Assembly (NCBI RefSeq): GCF_000829465.1
Contig: NZ_JXAL01000016.1
Span: 310,001-374,000, forward strand
Source: Cohnella kolymensis
GTDB taxonomy: Bacteria > Bacillota > Bacilli > Paenibacillales > Paenibacillaceae
Length of the DNA stretch: 64,000 nucleotides
Direction: 5' to 3'
The notes beneath the pieces were generated by a model, which did no database searches, had not been told where the DNA came from, and saw only the letters and a program-made list of their open reading frames with translations. This document shows positions 27,205 through 37,190 of the stretch, piece after piece (position 1 is the first letter of the stretch; the number at the start of each line of letters is the position of its first letter). A program made the position numbers and the translations under genes.

Positions 27205-27495
27205 ACAATCCACATTTACAAGCGATGAGAAAGACACCGATGCCCGATTTGGACGGTACAGAGAGAGGAACCCCGGCTGTAAGTTCCTTCCGAAACCTGC
27301 TGGCATTGACCCCTTTCTGGCTGCGGAGTTGAATTCGTCACCGGATTCGCGATACGGTACGATAGTAAGCTTGGCCGGGTCATGACCGTTATTACATGCC
27401 TGAGGACCGGTGTTTCAACTGCCGGTTGAAGGAGGGTGGAACCACGGGCCGCACACAGAGCACCCGTCCCTTTTGGGACGCGGTGTTTTTTTGTT
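27205..27495 (+). ncRNA. T-box leader of thrS
   Basis: The T-box signature AGGGTGGAACCACGG lies at about 27433-27447, and the stem I distal elements CAGAGAGAGG and GGCTGTAAG lie upstream. A terminator, CACCCGTCCC...GGGACGCGGTG followed by eight T (27461-27492), competes with the antiterminator. Uncharged tRNA-Thr should allow readthrough into thrS. I could not place the specifier codon with certainty. Confidence 0.93.
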
Positions 27496-27527
27496 GCCTT
27501 TTAAGAACAAACGAGGAGGTTCGCCGA

Positions 27528-29468
27528 ATGAGCGTACAAGTTAAATTTCCGGATGGTGCGGTACGTACTTACGACGATGGGGTGACTGTCGAAGACATAG
27601 CCGGGTCGATTAGTCCCGGACTGAAGAAAAACGCCGTAGCAGGCAAAGTAAACGGGGTCGTTGTGGACCTGAGAACCGAGGTGTCGGGGGACGTGTCGCT
27701 GGAGATCGTTACTCTGGACAACGCCGACGGGGTCGAAGTGATGCGTCACAGCACCGCACACTTGATGGCGCAAGCGATCAAGAGGATTTTTGGCGCCGAT
27801 AAAGTAAAGCTCGGCATCGGACCGGTCATCGAAGACGGGTTCTACTACGATATCGATATGGAACAGTCCGTTACACCTGAAGACCTGGCGGTCATCGAGA
27901 AAGAGATGGACAAAATCGTCAAAGAAAACCTGCCGATCGTCAGAAGGGAAGTCAGCCGGGAAGAAGCTTTGCGGATCTATGAAGAGGTATCCGACCCGCT
28001 CAAGCTCGAGCTGATCCGGGATTTGCCGAATGACGTTGCGATTACGATTTATGATCAAGGCGAATTTTTCGACCTTTGCCGCGGTCCTCATGTTCCTTCA
28101 ACCGGACGCATCAAATCTTTCAAGCTGCTCAGCGTGGCAGGCGCGTACTGGCGCGGCGACAGCAAAAACAAGATGCTGCAGCGCATTTACGGGACGGCAT
28201 TCGCGAAAAAATCCGAGCTCGATGAGCATCTGCATTTCCTGGAAGAAGCAAAGAAAAGGGATCACCGCAAACTCGGCCGAGAGCTGAAAATGTTCACATT
28301 TTCCAAGGAAGTCGGTCAAGGGCTCCCGCTTTGGCTGCCGCATGGAGCGAAAGTCCGTCAAACATTGGAGCGATATATCGTAGATCTCGAGGAAAAGCTC
28401 GGGTACTCTCACGTGTATACGCCTGTTCTCGCCAATGTGGAGCTTTACAAAACTTCCGGCCACTGGGAGCACTACCAGGAAGACATGTTCCCCAAGATGG
28501 AGCTGGATAACGAAGAATTGGTGCTTCGGCCGATGAACTGCCCTCACCATATGATGGTGTACAAAAGCGAAATGCGCAGCTACCGCGATCTGCCGGTCCG
28601 CGTTGCGGAGCTCGGAACGATGCACCGCTACGAGATGTCCGGCGCTTTGACAGGACTGCACCGCGTACGCGCAATGACTCTTAATGACGCTCATATCTTT
28701 TGCCGAATGGATCAAATCAAGGAAGAGTTCACAAGAGTCGTCAATTTGATCCGCCAGGTGTACGAAGACTTCGGTATCCGTGACTACCGTTTCCGTCTTT
28801 CCTACCGGGACCCTAACGATGCCGAGAAATACTGGCCGGACGATCAAATGTGGGAGACTACCCAGCGCATGCTGCGCGAAGTTGCGGAGGAGCTTGAACT
28901 TCCTTTCTTCGAGGCTGAGGGTGAGGCCGCATTTTACGGTCCGAAGCTGGACGTACAGATCAGAACGGCGCTCGGCAAGGAAGAGACGTTGTCCACTGCC
29001 CAGATCGATGTTCTGCTTCCTGAAAGGTTCCAGCTCGAATATGTCGGCGATGATGGCAAGAAACACCGTCCCGTTGTTATTCACCGGGGCATCATCAGCA
29101 CGATGGAGCGCATGACAGCTTTCCTGCTTGAAAACTTCGCAGGCGCTCTTCCGGTGTGGCTGTCTCCGGTACAGGCGAAGCTCATCCCTGTTAATCCTGC
29201 TTATGAGAGCTATGTCCAACAGGTCGCTGAGAAGCTTCAGCATGCGGGCGTACGAGTCGAGATGGATCTGCGCAATGAAAAGCTCGGATACAAAATTCGC
29301 GAAGCGCAGCTTGAGAAAGTTCCCTATATGCTGGTCATCGGCGAAAACGAGTCGCAAAACGGAACCGTGTCGGTGCGCCGCCGCGGCGAAGGTGACTTGG
29401 GAGCGGAATCGGTCGCAGACTTCATTACTCGAATTACATCCGACATCTCGACCAAACGAACTGATTAA
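27528..29468 (+). CDS. thrS: Threonyl-tRNA synthetase
   Basis: 646 residues from the ATG at 27528, which follows GAGGAGG. Domains in order: TGS (1-60), the second additional/editing domain ([11 protein letters not shown] near 75, [10 protein letters not shown] near 185), the class II catalytic core ([19 protein letters not shown] and TLNDAHIFC) and the C-terminal anticodon-binding domain (from about 535). Length and motifs are normal. Controlled by the T-box just upstream. Confidence 0.97.
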   Translation: MSVQVKFPDGAVRTYDDGVTVEDIAGSISPGLKKNAVAGKVNGVVVDLRTEVSGDVSLEIVTLDNADGVEVMRHSTAHLMAQAIKRIFGADKVKLGIGPVIEDGFYYDIDMEQSVTPEDLAVIEKEMDKIVKENLPIVRREVSREEALRIYEEVSDPLKLELIRDLPNDVAITIYDQGEFFDLCRGPHVPSTGRIKSFKLLSVAGAYWRGDSKNKMLQRIYGTAFAKKSELDEHLHFLEEAKKRDHRKLGRELKMFTFSKEVGQGLPLWLPHGAKVRQTLERYIVDLEEKLGYSHVYTPVLANVELYKTSGHWEHYQEDMFPKMELDNEELVLRPMNCPHHMMVYKSEMRSYRDLPVRVAELGTMHRYEMSGALTGLHRVRAMTLNDAHIFCRMDQIKEEFTRVVNLIRQVYEDFGIRDYRFRLSYRDPNDAEKYWPDDQMWETTQRMLREVAEELELPFFEAEGEAAFYGPKLDVQIRTALGKEETLSTAQIDVLLPERFQLEYVGDDGKKHRPVVIHRGIISTMERMTAFLLENFAGALPVWLSPVQAKLIPVNPAYESYVQQVAEKLQHAGVRVEMDLRNEKLGYKIREAQLEKVPYMLVIGENESQNGTVSVRRRGEGDLGAESVADFITRITSDISTKRTD

Positions 29469-29480
29469 TCGAAGCAGCCG

Positions 29481-29518
29481 GAAGACTGTCAGGCTTAACC
29501 CTGACAGTCTTCTTTTTT
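29481..29518 (+). terminator. Terminator after thrS
   Basis: GAAGACTGTCAGG...CCTGACAGTCTTC perfect stem with six T. Confidence 0.95.
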
Positions 29519-29650
29519 GTCTGCTCCCCGCTTTAAAAGGCAATAATTGTCGTTACATGCCATTTAAATGGAAAATATTTTCTTTTTTATTCGTTTATGA
29601 TAAAATGAGAGTGCTTTCATTATGGCATCGTTTGGGGTGACATCGAACCT

Positions 29651-30172
29651 ATGGGCATGCTCCGAAACCCTCATTTCCCCGAAACTTTTTGCACGGAAGA
29701 GCAGCTCCTTGAGGAATTGTATCGCCAGATGTTGAAAGTCGTTCGACATAAACTGTGGCATAAACCTGATGCGGGCGATGTGGTGCAAGAAGCTTGGGTG
29801 CGCATTTTGGAAAACAGATCAAGTCTGCGGGAACAGGACAAGCTCATTCCCTGGGCCAAAACGATCGCAGCCAATTTGGCGTATAATGCTAATCGGGCGC
29901 GGAGTAAAGAAGTCATTTGCGAAACTTGCGAGAATGAATACAATATCCACGGCGCGATGTCGGAACCGGAGTTAATGCTGGAGCTTTCCGATCTGCTCGG
30001 CTGTCTCGATCCGACGACCCGGACATTACTCCTGTATAAATTTTACTACGGGCTGAAGGACAGAGAGATTGCGGATACCTTGGGTGTCCCGGTCGGCACG
30101 GTTAAAGCCCGGATTCATCGCAGCAAAGCCAGGTTAAACGCCCAAGTACACGACGACAGCCCTCGTACATAA
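29651..30172 (+). CDS. ECF-type RNA polymerase sigma factor
   Basis: 173 residues. Region 2 spans about 20-90 (DVVQEAWVRILENRSSL, WAKTIAANLAYNANRAR) and region 4 about 110-165 (LDPTTRTLLLYKFYYGLKDREIA, then GVPVGTVKARIHRSKARL). No linked anti-sigma gene is recognisable: the next gene is liaF, beyond a terminator. Target promoters are unknown. Two ATG starts three codons apart are possible; a GGGGTGA site lies slightly far upstream. Confidence 0.88.
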   Translation: MGMLRNPHFPETFCTEEQLLEELYRQMLKVVRHKLWHKPDAGDVVQEAWVRILENRSSLREQDKLIPWAKTIAANLAYNANRARSKEVICETCENEYNIHGAMSEPELMLELSDLLGCLDPTTRTLLLYKFYYGLKDREIADTLGVPVGTVKARIHRSKARLNAQVHDDSPRT

Positions 30173-30196
30173 TGTTTTTGCCGGCCACGATTTTCA

Positions 30197-30224
30197 GAGG
30201 AACCGCAGCGGTTCCTCTTTCATT
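30197..30224 (+). terminator. Terminator after the sigma factor gene
   Basis: AGAGGAACCG...CGGTTCCTCTTTC stem, separating the sigma gene from liaF. Confidence 0.75.
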
Positions 30225-30344
30225 TGGAACGGAAATAACCTCTCTCGGTCTGGAGACGGAGAAAAAGTTACAACCCGCGCCGCTATTTCAAGGAATGCGG
30301 TTCCGCTATACTTGGTACATGAAGCTGGAAACGGAGGACAAGTT

Positions 30345-31337
30345 ATGCAATCGTCAATGATACACCGGTTGTTCTGGGGGATTGTGCTTGTGGCGGTCGG
30401 CGTAATCTTCTTGTTGAATCAGACGGGCACCATCTCTCTTGAAATAGGTCGTTTATTCTCGGATTATTGGCCGGTCATTATTATTCTTTTCGGGTTACAG
30501 GGCATGCTCCTGCAGCACGCCGGCGCTTTGTGGTGGAACCCGATCGTGGTCATCATCGGTGTCATGCTGCTCGGCCGAAATCTGGATTGGTTCGAGTGGG
30601 ACTTATCGGATATTTTTCAATTAATCGGACCCATTGCGCTGATCTTATTCGGTATAGGTATGATCACAAGGGGCCATCGTCCACGCAAGAAGCAGCGGGA
30701 GCATCGGCCTTCCGATCACTGGAACCCCGTTACCCCGCCGGTTCCGCCAATGCCTCCCGGGCCTCCGCCTGCGCCGCCCGGGTTTGATGAACCGCACGAC
30801 AGGGTCTCTTATACGGAGGCCAATCCGAACCAAGGCGCCGGGCCATCCTTTCAACAAACGGAGGCTCCGCAGCCCAAAGTCCATCACTATGGTTGGAAAC
30901 AACGCAACGATCAGAAAGAATGGTGGAAGGCCGGCTGGAACGAGCACGATTGGCACCGGCGGGTCAGTTACAGCCGATTCATCGGGGACTTGCATCTTGG
31001 CCACGATTACTGGGAGCTGCGCCCGATGAACATCTCTCAATTTATCGGCGACACGACATTGGATTTAACGAAAGCGCAAATACCGGTCGGAGAGACGAGA
31101 GTTTATGTGTCTTCCTTTATCGGCGATGTGAAAGTTTTCGTTCCGAGTGATATCGGAGTGGGAATACAGGTCATATCCAGCTGCCTGATCGGCGACGTCA
31201 AAGTGCTGGACCAGAGACGCGGCGGCATTTTTAACCAAATGTCCGTAGAAACGCCGAGTTTTGCGGATTCCGATAAGCGGGTCGTGCTCATTGTCAGCAG
31301 CTTTATCGGAGACGTTCGTGTGACGAAGGTAGGTTAA
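30345..31337 (+). CDS. liaF: LiaF-like membrane regulator
   Basis: 330 residues from the ATG at 30345 after ACGGAGGACA. The N-terminal ~115 residues hold three or four hydrophobic helices; then a proline-rich linker (PVTPPVPPMPPGPPPAPPG, about residues 135-153) and a C-terminal beta domain with five copies of a short (F/L)IGD motif at about residues 212, 233, 258, 281 and 320. LiaF holds the LiaS kinase inactive until cell-wall stress. Followed by liaS three bases later. Confidence 0.85.
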   Translation: MQSSMIHRLFWGIVLVAVGVIFLLNQTGTISLEIGRLFSDYWPVIIILFGLQGMLLQHAGALWWNPIVVIIGVMLLGRNLDWFEWDLSDIFQLIGPIALILFGIGMITRGHRPRKKQREHRPSDHWNPVTPPVPPMPPGPPPAPPGFDEPHDRVSYTEANPNQGAGPSFQQTEAPQPKVHHYGWKQRNDQKEWWKAGWNEHDWHRRVSYSRFIGDLHLGHDYWELRPMNISQFIGDTTLDLTKAQIPVGETRVYVSSFIGDVKVFVPSDIGVGIQVISSCLIGDVKVLDQRRGGIFNQMSVETPSFADSDKRVVLIVSSFIGDVRVTKVG

Positions 31338-31339
31338 AG

Positions 31340-32410
31340 TTGATGATGAGGTTCGTAAAAAACAGCAAATGGGAATCTGCGATATACTCGGGTTTGGCCA
31401 CATTGTCTCTCATGCTGCTTCTTTACTTCGGTTGGATTGTCATGACGGATAATCCCCCGGATATCGAATCGTGGCTTGGCTGGACATCGGGTCTGGTCAT
31501 TGCGCAGATGATTATATCTTATCGTTTCGGGCAAAAGACGCATAGACGGCTGGACCAGCTTCAGGTGGTCATCAAGCAAGCGTCTGCAGGAAATTGGACT
31601 GCTCGTCTTCCGGACATCAGCTCGGACATATTCTCAGACGTTTACAGGGACTTCAACGCGATGATCGGAGATGTGGAATCCCGGCTGAAGCTGCTTCAGA
31701 AGATGGGGGAACGGCACATTATGGAAGACGCCTCTTCCAAGGAAGCAGCCGTTCTCGAGGAAAGGCGCCGTCTGGCAAGAGACCTGCACGACACCGTAAG
31801 TCAGCAGCTGTTCGCTTTGCATATGTCTGCCTCATCCTTGCCGAAACTGCTCGATCGCGATGCCGCTCAAGCCCAGAAGGTGATGGCCCAGCTCATCGAA
31901 ATGTCATCCTCGGCGCAGCGCCAAATGCGAGGCCTGATTGCTCAGCTGCGTCCCATGGAGCTGCAAGGAAGAACGCTGGCGGAAGCGTTGGAGAAATGGT
32001 TCCCCGACTATTGCCGCCAGAATGGTCTTCAGGGTACGCTTGACGTGCAAATTAACCGGCGGCTCAAGGACGCTAAGGAACATCAGCTGTTTCTCATCAT
32101 TCAGGAAGCGATGGCGAATGTCGTGAAACATGCGGAAGCTACCAGCGTCCGCTTATATCTGGGTGAAACGGACCAGCAAATTTCCTTGCATATCGAGGAT
32201 AACGGCGTAGGATTCAGCGGAGATCATGTGCGGACCGGCGCATACGGCCTGTTTACGATGCGGGAACGCGCACAGACGCTTGGCGGCGAGGCGGAAGTTG
32301 TTACGAAGCCGGGCTCCGGCACACGAGTAAGGGTCTCGCTTCCGAAATTCACCGCGAACACGGACGACGAGACAGTGACCGATGTTGATCTTAAAAGAGG
32401 AGAAAAGTGA
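31340..32410 (+). CDS. liaS: LiaS-like sensor histidine kinase
   Basis: About 356 residues from a TTG at 31340; the ATG codons at 31343 and 31346 are equally possible. Two transmembrane segments (about 12-32 and 45-65) enclose a very short outer loop, typical for intramembrane-sensing kinases. The HisKA_3 box is RRRLARDLHDTVSQQLFALH and the ATP-binding part has AMANVVKHAEA and ENNGVGF-like DNGVGFSGDH. Works with LiaF and LiaR on envelope stress. Confidence 0.9.
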   Translation: MMMRFVKNSKWESAIYSGLATLSLMLLLYFGWIVMTDNPPDIESWLGWTSGLVIAQMIISYRFGQKTHRRLDQLQVVIKQASAGNWTARLPDISSDIFSDVYRDFNAMIGDVESRLKLLQKMGERHIMEDASSKEAAVLEERRRLARDLHDTVSQQLFALHMSASSLPKLLDRDAAQAQKVMAQLIEMSSSAQRQMRGLIAQLRPMELQGRTLAEALEKWFPDYCRQNGLQGTLDVQINRRLKDAKEHQLFLIIQEAMANVVKHAEATSVRLYLGETDQQISLHIEDNGVGFSGDHVRTGAYGLFTMRERAQTLGGEAEVVTKPGSGTRVRVSLPKFTANTDDETVTDVDLKRGEK

Positions 32411-32411
32411 A

Positions 32412-33086
32412 ATGGCAGATGGTTCGGTATCCCCTTGGAAGGTGCTCATCGTTGACGATCATGAGATGGTGCGCATGGGCCTTCGCACTTATTTAATGTT
32501 AGACTCCAGATTTGAAGTCATCGGGGAAGCTGCAAGCGGCAAGGATGCGGTCGAAGCTCTGCAAAGCGGACGATTTGACGGCGGGATGCCTCAATTGGTA
32601 CTCATGGATTTGATGATGCCCGACATGGATGGTGTGGAGACGACTCGAGCGCTGCTGGAAAAGTATCCGGATCTTCGGATCATCATTCTGACCAGTTTTC
32701 TTGAGGATGACAAGATCGTCGAAGCGATCGAAGCGGGTGCGGTAAGCTATGTTCTGAAGACGGTATCTGCAGATGAACTCATTTACGCGATGCAGGGAGC
32801 GATCCGTAACATGCCGGTGATGAGCGGCGAAGTTTCCCAAGCGTTGACACGGGGGCTGCGCAAACGTTCCACCGACAATGAGACGGAAGGCTTGACTGAA
32901 CGGGAACGTGAGGTGCTGCTGCTCATAGCCGAAGGAAGATCGAATAAAGAAATCGGAGACGAGCTGCATATCAGTATCAAAACCGTTAAAACCCATGTGA
33001 GCAACCTGCTCATGAAGTGTGAGCTTGAAGACCGCACGCAGCTTGCGATCTATGCTCACCGAAAAGGCTGGGTCAAAAACGGATAA
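32412..33086 (+). CDS. liaR: LiaR-like response regulator (NarL family)
   Basis: 224 residues from the ATG at 32412, which follows AGAGGAGA and overlaps nothing; an ATG at 32382 would overlap liaS and lacks a site. Receiver domain with phosphorylated Asp66 (LVLMDLMMPDMDG), then a LuxR-type helix-turn-helix (LTEREREVLLLIAEGRSNKEI, DELHISIKTVKTHVSNL). Third gene of the liaFSR unit. Confidence 0.92.
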   Translation: MADGSVSPWKVLIVDDHEMVRMGLRTYLMLDSRFEVIGEAASGKDAVEALQSGRFDGGMPQLVLMDLMMPDMDGVETTRALLEKYPDLRIIILTSFLEDDKIVEAIEAGAVSYVLKTVSADELIYAMQGAIRNMPVMSGEVSQALTRGLRKRSTDNETEGLTEREREVLLLIAEGRSNKEIGDELHISIKTVKTHVSNLLMKCELEDRTQLAIYAHRKGWVKNG

Positions 33087-33169
33087 AGCGCCCGTTTTAC
33101 GGGCATTCTAGTAATAATAGGGCAAGGGTAATTTTGTCTGCCATCACATCATATATACTTAACTTAACG

Positions 33170-33198
33170 AATAACGGCATTCGGCAATGCCGTTATTT
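33170..33198 (+). terminator. Terminator after liaR
   Basis: ATAACGGCATT...AATGCCGTTAT stem with a short T run. The rest of the 267-base gap before htrA shows no clear signal. Confidence 0.75.
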
Positions 33199-33353
33199 TC
33201 ATATCCGCGCTTTCCCGGGTAAATGACCTGCGCGGTATATCTTTTACTTCATCTTCATTTCGGTTTAAGATAGTTTTAAGGATTGATGATTAACATCTAA
33301 TCAAAGACACAAGATTGCGCCCATCTTTTCCGGCGCGCGAGGAGGCATACACA

Positions 33354-34862
33354 ATGGATGATCAAAACAGAAAGCCGGATGATAGGCAGGGCTTCTCTTC
33401 CGAGGAGCCGGCCAGGGACGATCCGTACGCCAACGTCCGCAGGGAATCCGAGCCTTATACATTCGGTCCGTTCGGATCCGGCCAGAGAACCGGAAGCGAG
33501 CGTCCATACCCCGAGCAATCCCAGCCGGACATCATCGTTCCTGTTTCCTCCACCAAGGAGTACCGTCCGTTTACGGTATCCGGAGGCTCCCGTGACTGGG
33601 GCTCCAAGCCCCCGAGAAGAAGTTCCTTCCGATCGATGTTCGCAGCATTCCTGGTCGGTGTTGTAACTCTGGGAGCCTTGATGTTTGCTGCCGATCACAA
33701 CAACTGGTTTTCATCTTCGCTGCTGGGCGGTACGATGAATGCCGAGGAAGCCGTGTCCAAGCCTGCAGGCAGCCCGGTTAACAATTCGACGGATGTGGTT
33801 AGACCCAACAACATTGCCAAGATATTCGAGCAATCATCTCCTGCGGTCGTAAAAATCGAAACCTACTCGAGCAGCAGCGCGAACGACAATGGAGGCGGCG
33901 GTATTCTTGAGGATCCGTTCTTCCGCCAATTCTTCGGAGATAATTTCGGCAACGGCAACGAGGGCGGAAATCGCGGCAACGGAAGCGATAACGGCGCTGC
34001 TCAGCCGACCGGTATGGGATCCGGATTTATTTTCGATTCGACCGGCTATATCCTGACCAACCAACACGTAATCGGCGGCGCCGATCAGATCAAAGTAACG
34101 GTCAACGGACACGATCAACCCCTCAACGCCAAATTGCTCGGCTCAAGCTACGACCTGGATTTGGCGGTATTGAAAGTTGAAGGCAAGGATTTCCCGACAT
34201 TGAAGCTCGGCGACTCCAGCAGCTTGAACATGGGAGACTGGGTCGTTGCAATCGGCAATCCTTACGGATTCGACCATACCGTAACAGTAGGCGTATTAAG
34301 CTCCAACGAACGTGAGATCAGTATTCCGGACAGTAACGGCCAACGCAACTATCAACACTTGCTTCAGACGGACGCGTCGATCAATCCCGGCAACTCCGGC
34401 GGACCGCTGCTCAACTTGAAGGGTGAGGTCGTGGGGATCAATACCGCAGTCAGCGCTCAAGCGCAAGGAATCGGATTCGCTATTCCGACGAGCACGATCA
34501 CGGAAGTGCTCGACAACCTGAAAAGCAATACCAAGATTCCGCAAAAGCCGGCACCATTCATTGGCGCAACTCTTGCGGATATGACAGCGGATATCGCAAC
34601 GAGGCTCGGTATTGATAAAAGCACCGCCGGCGCCTTCGTCACGGAAGTTCTATACGGCTCCCCCGCTTACAAAGGCGACCTGCGTCAATATGACGTTATT
34701 GTCGGAATCGACGGTCAAAGTGTCAGCAAGAAGGAAGAATTGATCGCAGCCATTCAGAAGAAAACGGTCGGAGATAAGGTCACGCTTAATGTAATAAGGT
34801 CAGACAAGAAAATCGATGTCCCTGTAGAGATCGGCGACAGGAACGAGTACCAGACTCAGTAA
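33354..34862 (+). CDS. htrA: HtrA/DegP-type membrane-anchored serine protease
   Basis: 502 residues from the ATG at 33354 after GAGGAGG. A polar N-terminal ~100 residues precede one transmembrane helix (MFAAFLVGVVTLGALMFAA), so the protease domain lies outside. Catalytic triad: His238 (TNQHVIGG), Asp269 (DLDLAVLKV), Ser348 (GNSGGPLL). A PDZ domain follows (about 400-495). A Gly/Asn-rich loop (about 195-220) interrupts the front of the protease domain. Quality control of secreted proteins. The neighbouring two-component pair may regulate it, as CssRS does in Bacillus. Confidence 0.93.
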   Translation: MDDQNRKPDDRQGFSSEEPARDDPYANVRRESEPYTFGPFGSGQRTGSERPYPEQSQPDIIVPVSSTKEYRPFTVSGGSRDWGSKPPRRSSFRSMFAAFLVGVVTLGALMFAADHNNWFSSSLLGGTMNAEEAVSKPAGSPVNNSTDVVRPNNIAKIFEQSSPAVVKIETYSSSSANDNGGGGILEDPFFRQFFGDNFGNGNEGGNRGNGSDNGAAQPTGMGSGFIFDSTGYILTNQHVIGGADQIKVTVNGHDQPLNAKLLGSSYDLDLAVLKVEGKDFPTLKLGDSSSLNMGDWVVAIGNPYGFDHTVTVGVLSSNEREISIPDSNGQRNYQHLLQTDASINPGNSGGPLLNLKGEVVGINTAVSAQAQGIGFAIPTSTITEVLDNLKSNTKIPQKPAPFIGATLADMTADIATRLGIDKSTAGAFVTEVLYGSPAYKGDLRQYDVIVGIDGQSVSKKEELIAAIQKKTVGDKVTLNVIRSDKKIDVPVEIGDRNEYQTQ

Positions 34863-34929
34863 CGTTGGAAACAGCGGGAGGGCCATAACCGGTTTTCCCG
34901 CTCTTTTGTGCCAGGGGAGGACGATCCGG

Positions 34930-35616
34930 ATGAGGCCTCATATCGCTGTCATCGATGATGATGAGAAAATCACTTCGCTGCTCAGGCGCAGCTTGGCGTT
35001 CGAGGGTTACGAAGTAACGACGGCTCCGGACGGTACGGCGGGTTTGAACCTGCTCAGCCGGCGGAACGCGGATCTGGTTATATTGGACGTCATGATGCCC
35101 AACATGGATGGCTGGGAGGTGTGCAGGCGGCTGCGCGAGGCCGGGATCAAGACTCCGGTCCTCCTCCTGACTGCGCGTGATGAAGTGCATGACAGGGTGA
35201 AGGGACTGGATCTCGGAGCGGATGACTATCTCGTTAAGCCGTTTGCTCTTGAAGAGCTGATGGCGCGTGTTCGGGCTTTGCTCAGAAGGCGGCCGGAGAC
35301 AGCCGGTACGGAGACGCTCTTACAGTATGAGGATCTCTCTTTGGATGTTGAGGCGCGAGAAACGGCTAGGGGAGGCAGGCGGATCGAGCTGACCGCCAAA
35401 GAATTCGACCTGCTGCATCTTTTTATGCTGAATCCCAGGCGGGTATTGTCACGGGATTTGATCATGGAGCGGATCTGGGGTTACGACTACAGCGGTGAGT
35501 CGAACGTGCTCGAGGTCTATATCGCCATGCTCCGGCAGAAGCTCGAAGAGCAAGGAGAGAAACGGCTGATCCAAACCGTCCGAGGCGCGGGATACATCTT
35601 GAAAGGAGAAAGCTAG
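34930..35616 (+). CDS. OmpR-family response regulator (CssR-like)
   Basis: 228 residues, ATG at 34930 after GGGGAGGACG. The receiver domain has the acidic pocket VIDDDEK, phosphorylated Asp53 (LVILDVMMPNMDGWEV) and Lys103 (DYLVKPF); the winged-helix output domain follows (ELTAKEFDLLHLFMLNPRRV, RGAGYILKG). An inverted repeat (AGCGGGA...TCCCGCT, 34873-34903) between htrA and this gene may limit readthrough. Two bases separate it from its kinase. Confidence 0.9.
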   Translation: MRPHIAVIDDDEKITSLLRRSLAFEGYEVTTAPDGTAGLNLLSRRNADLVILDVMMPNMDGWEVCRRLREAGIKTPVLLLTARDEVHDRVKGLDLGADDYLVKPFALEELMARVRALLRRRPETAGTETLLQYEDLSLDVEARETARGGRRIELTAKEFDLLHLFMLNPRRVLSRDLIMERIWGYDYSGESNVLEVYIAMLRQKLEEQGEKRLIQTVRGAGYILKGES

Positions 35617-35618
35617 GC

Positions 35619-37101
35619 ATGTCCATCCGGCTTCGGTTGACGCTCTGGTATTCCGGGCTGCTGGCCGTTCTGTTGGTGGCAGTCGGTATTATCGTGTACA
35701 GCGTCGTCTACAACAACACGATGTCGGACCTGCGGCATCGATTGCAGCAGGAAGCGGAACAGATCCGGGTTTCCGGCAGCTTTTTCTCCGGCGGGATTGA
35801 TTTGAACGCTAGAATTACGGGCAGCATCGATGTGAATACCATCGGTGTGCAGGTCATCAACTATACGGAAGATACGCAAGGCATCGTCAGCAGCAAAACG
35901 AATAACCTGGTCAGATGGAATATAACCTATCCTCATCCGGACTTCTTGGAGGCCGAGAACCGCTTCGTATCCACCCAAGTGCAAGGTTATCCCTTCTTGG
36001 TCTACGAGCAGCCGATTCAATTGAGAAACAAAATCGTAGGATTGCTGCAAGTCGGCGCATTTATAGGAGGAGAAGAGCAGTTTTTCACCCGGTTAAGAAC
36101 GATATTGTGGATTTCCGTAGCTGCCGGTCTGGTAGCGGCTTTCTGGCTCGGCATGATCTTGTCCCGGCAGGCGCTGCGTCCGCTTAATCGGGTAACCGAA
36201 GCCGCAGAGCAAATTCAAGGCGGGTCCGAGCTTGGCTTAAGAATTCCGCGGGAGAAATCCGATGATGAGATCGGGCGCTTAACCGACACATTAAACGGCA
36301 TGCTGACAGGCTTGGAGCGGGCATACAAAACGCTGGAGGAATCGAACACCGCGCAGCGCCGGTTTGTTTCCGATGCTTCGCATGAATTAAGGACACCTCT
36401 GACGACGATTCGCGGCAACATCGATCTATTGGAGAAAATTTGGTCGGATGAACAGCGGCAGGGGGAAGGAGAAGGAGAGCCGGGTGCCGGCAGCGGGCTG
36501 TCCTCTGCCGACAAGCGGCAGATGTCATTGGAGTCTATTCGGGACATCGCAGACGAAGCGCGCAGGATGAGCAGACTGGTTAATGATTTGCTTGCGCTCG
36601 CCCGTGCCGACGCGGGAGTATGTGATGGAGATGGAAAATTTGCCGCTGCGGCCGTTAGCCGAAGAGGCCGCACGGCGGGCGGCTTTTCTTCCCAGGAACG
36701 CGGAATGGGTTGCGGGACCCTTCGATACACTTGAGGGCGTATGGGTGCGGGGTAACCGGGATTATTTGCTGCAATTGTTATTCATTCTTATCGAGAACGG
36801 CTTTAAGTACACACCGTCAGGACAAGTTCGCCTTTCCGCGGTGCAATCCGAATCTCATGTCGGTCTGACGGTATCCGACACCGGCATCGGATTAACGCCT
36901 GAGGAAGTGCCGCACATTTTTCAGCGGTTCTATCGCGCCGACGTTTCAAGAGGTCAAACCTCCGGAACCGGACTGGGACTGTCGATCGCCAAGTGGATCG
37001 CCGACATGCATGACAGCAGGCTCGAAGTAAGGAGCAAACTCGGAGAAGGCAGCGCGTTCACCGTCTGGCTGCCGATCACGGCGGTGCAATATTCCGATTG
37101 A
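35619..37101 (+). pseudogene. Sensor histidine kinase (CssS-like), frame broken by one base
   Basis: About 494 residues when repaired. TM1 (about 9-31), an outer domain (about 32-160), TM2 (about 163-187), HAMP (to about 240), HisKA (RRFVSDASHELRTPLTTIRGN) and ATPase (LFILIENGFKYTPSG, SDTGIGL, GTGLGLSIAKW). The frame breaks near 36617, where GACGCGGGAGTATGTG fits GAC-GCG-GAG-TAT-GTG with one G added, between HisKA and the ATPase. ATG follows GAAAGGAGA. Forms a pair with the upstream regulator; probably intact in the organism. Confidence 0.85.
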
Positions 37102-37190
37102 TGCGTTATAATAATATACATCGTAACGCCCGCAGCCTTTACGATCCATGGAGGCTTTTGCAGAACGGGCAAGAAAGCAGGCGAAAGCTT

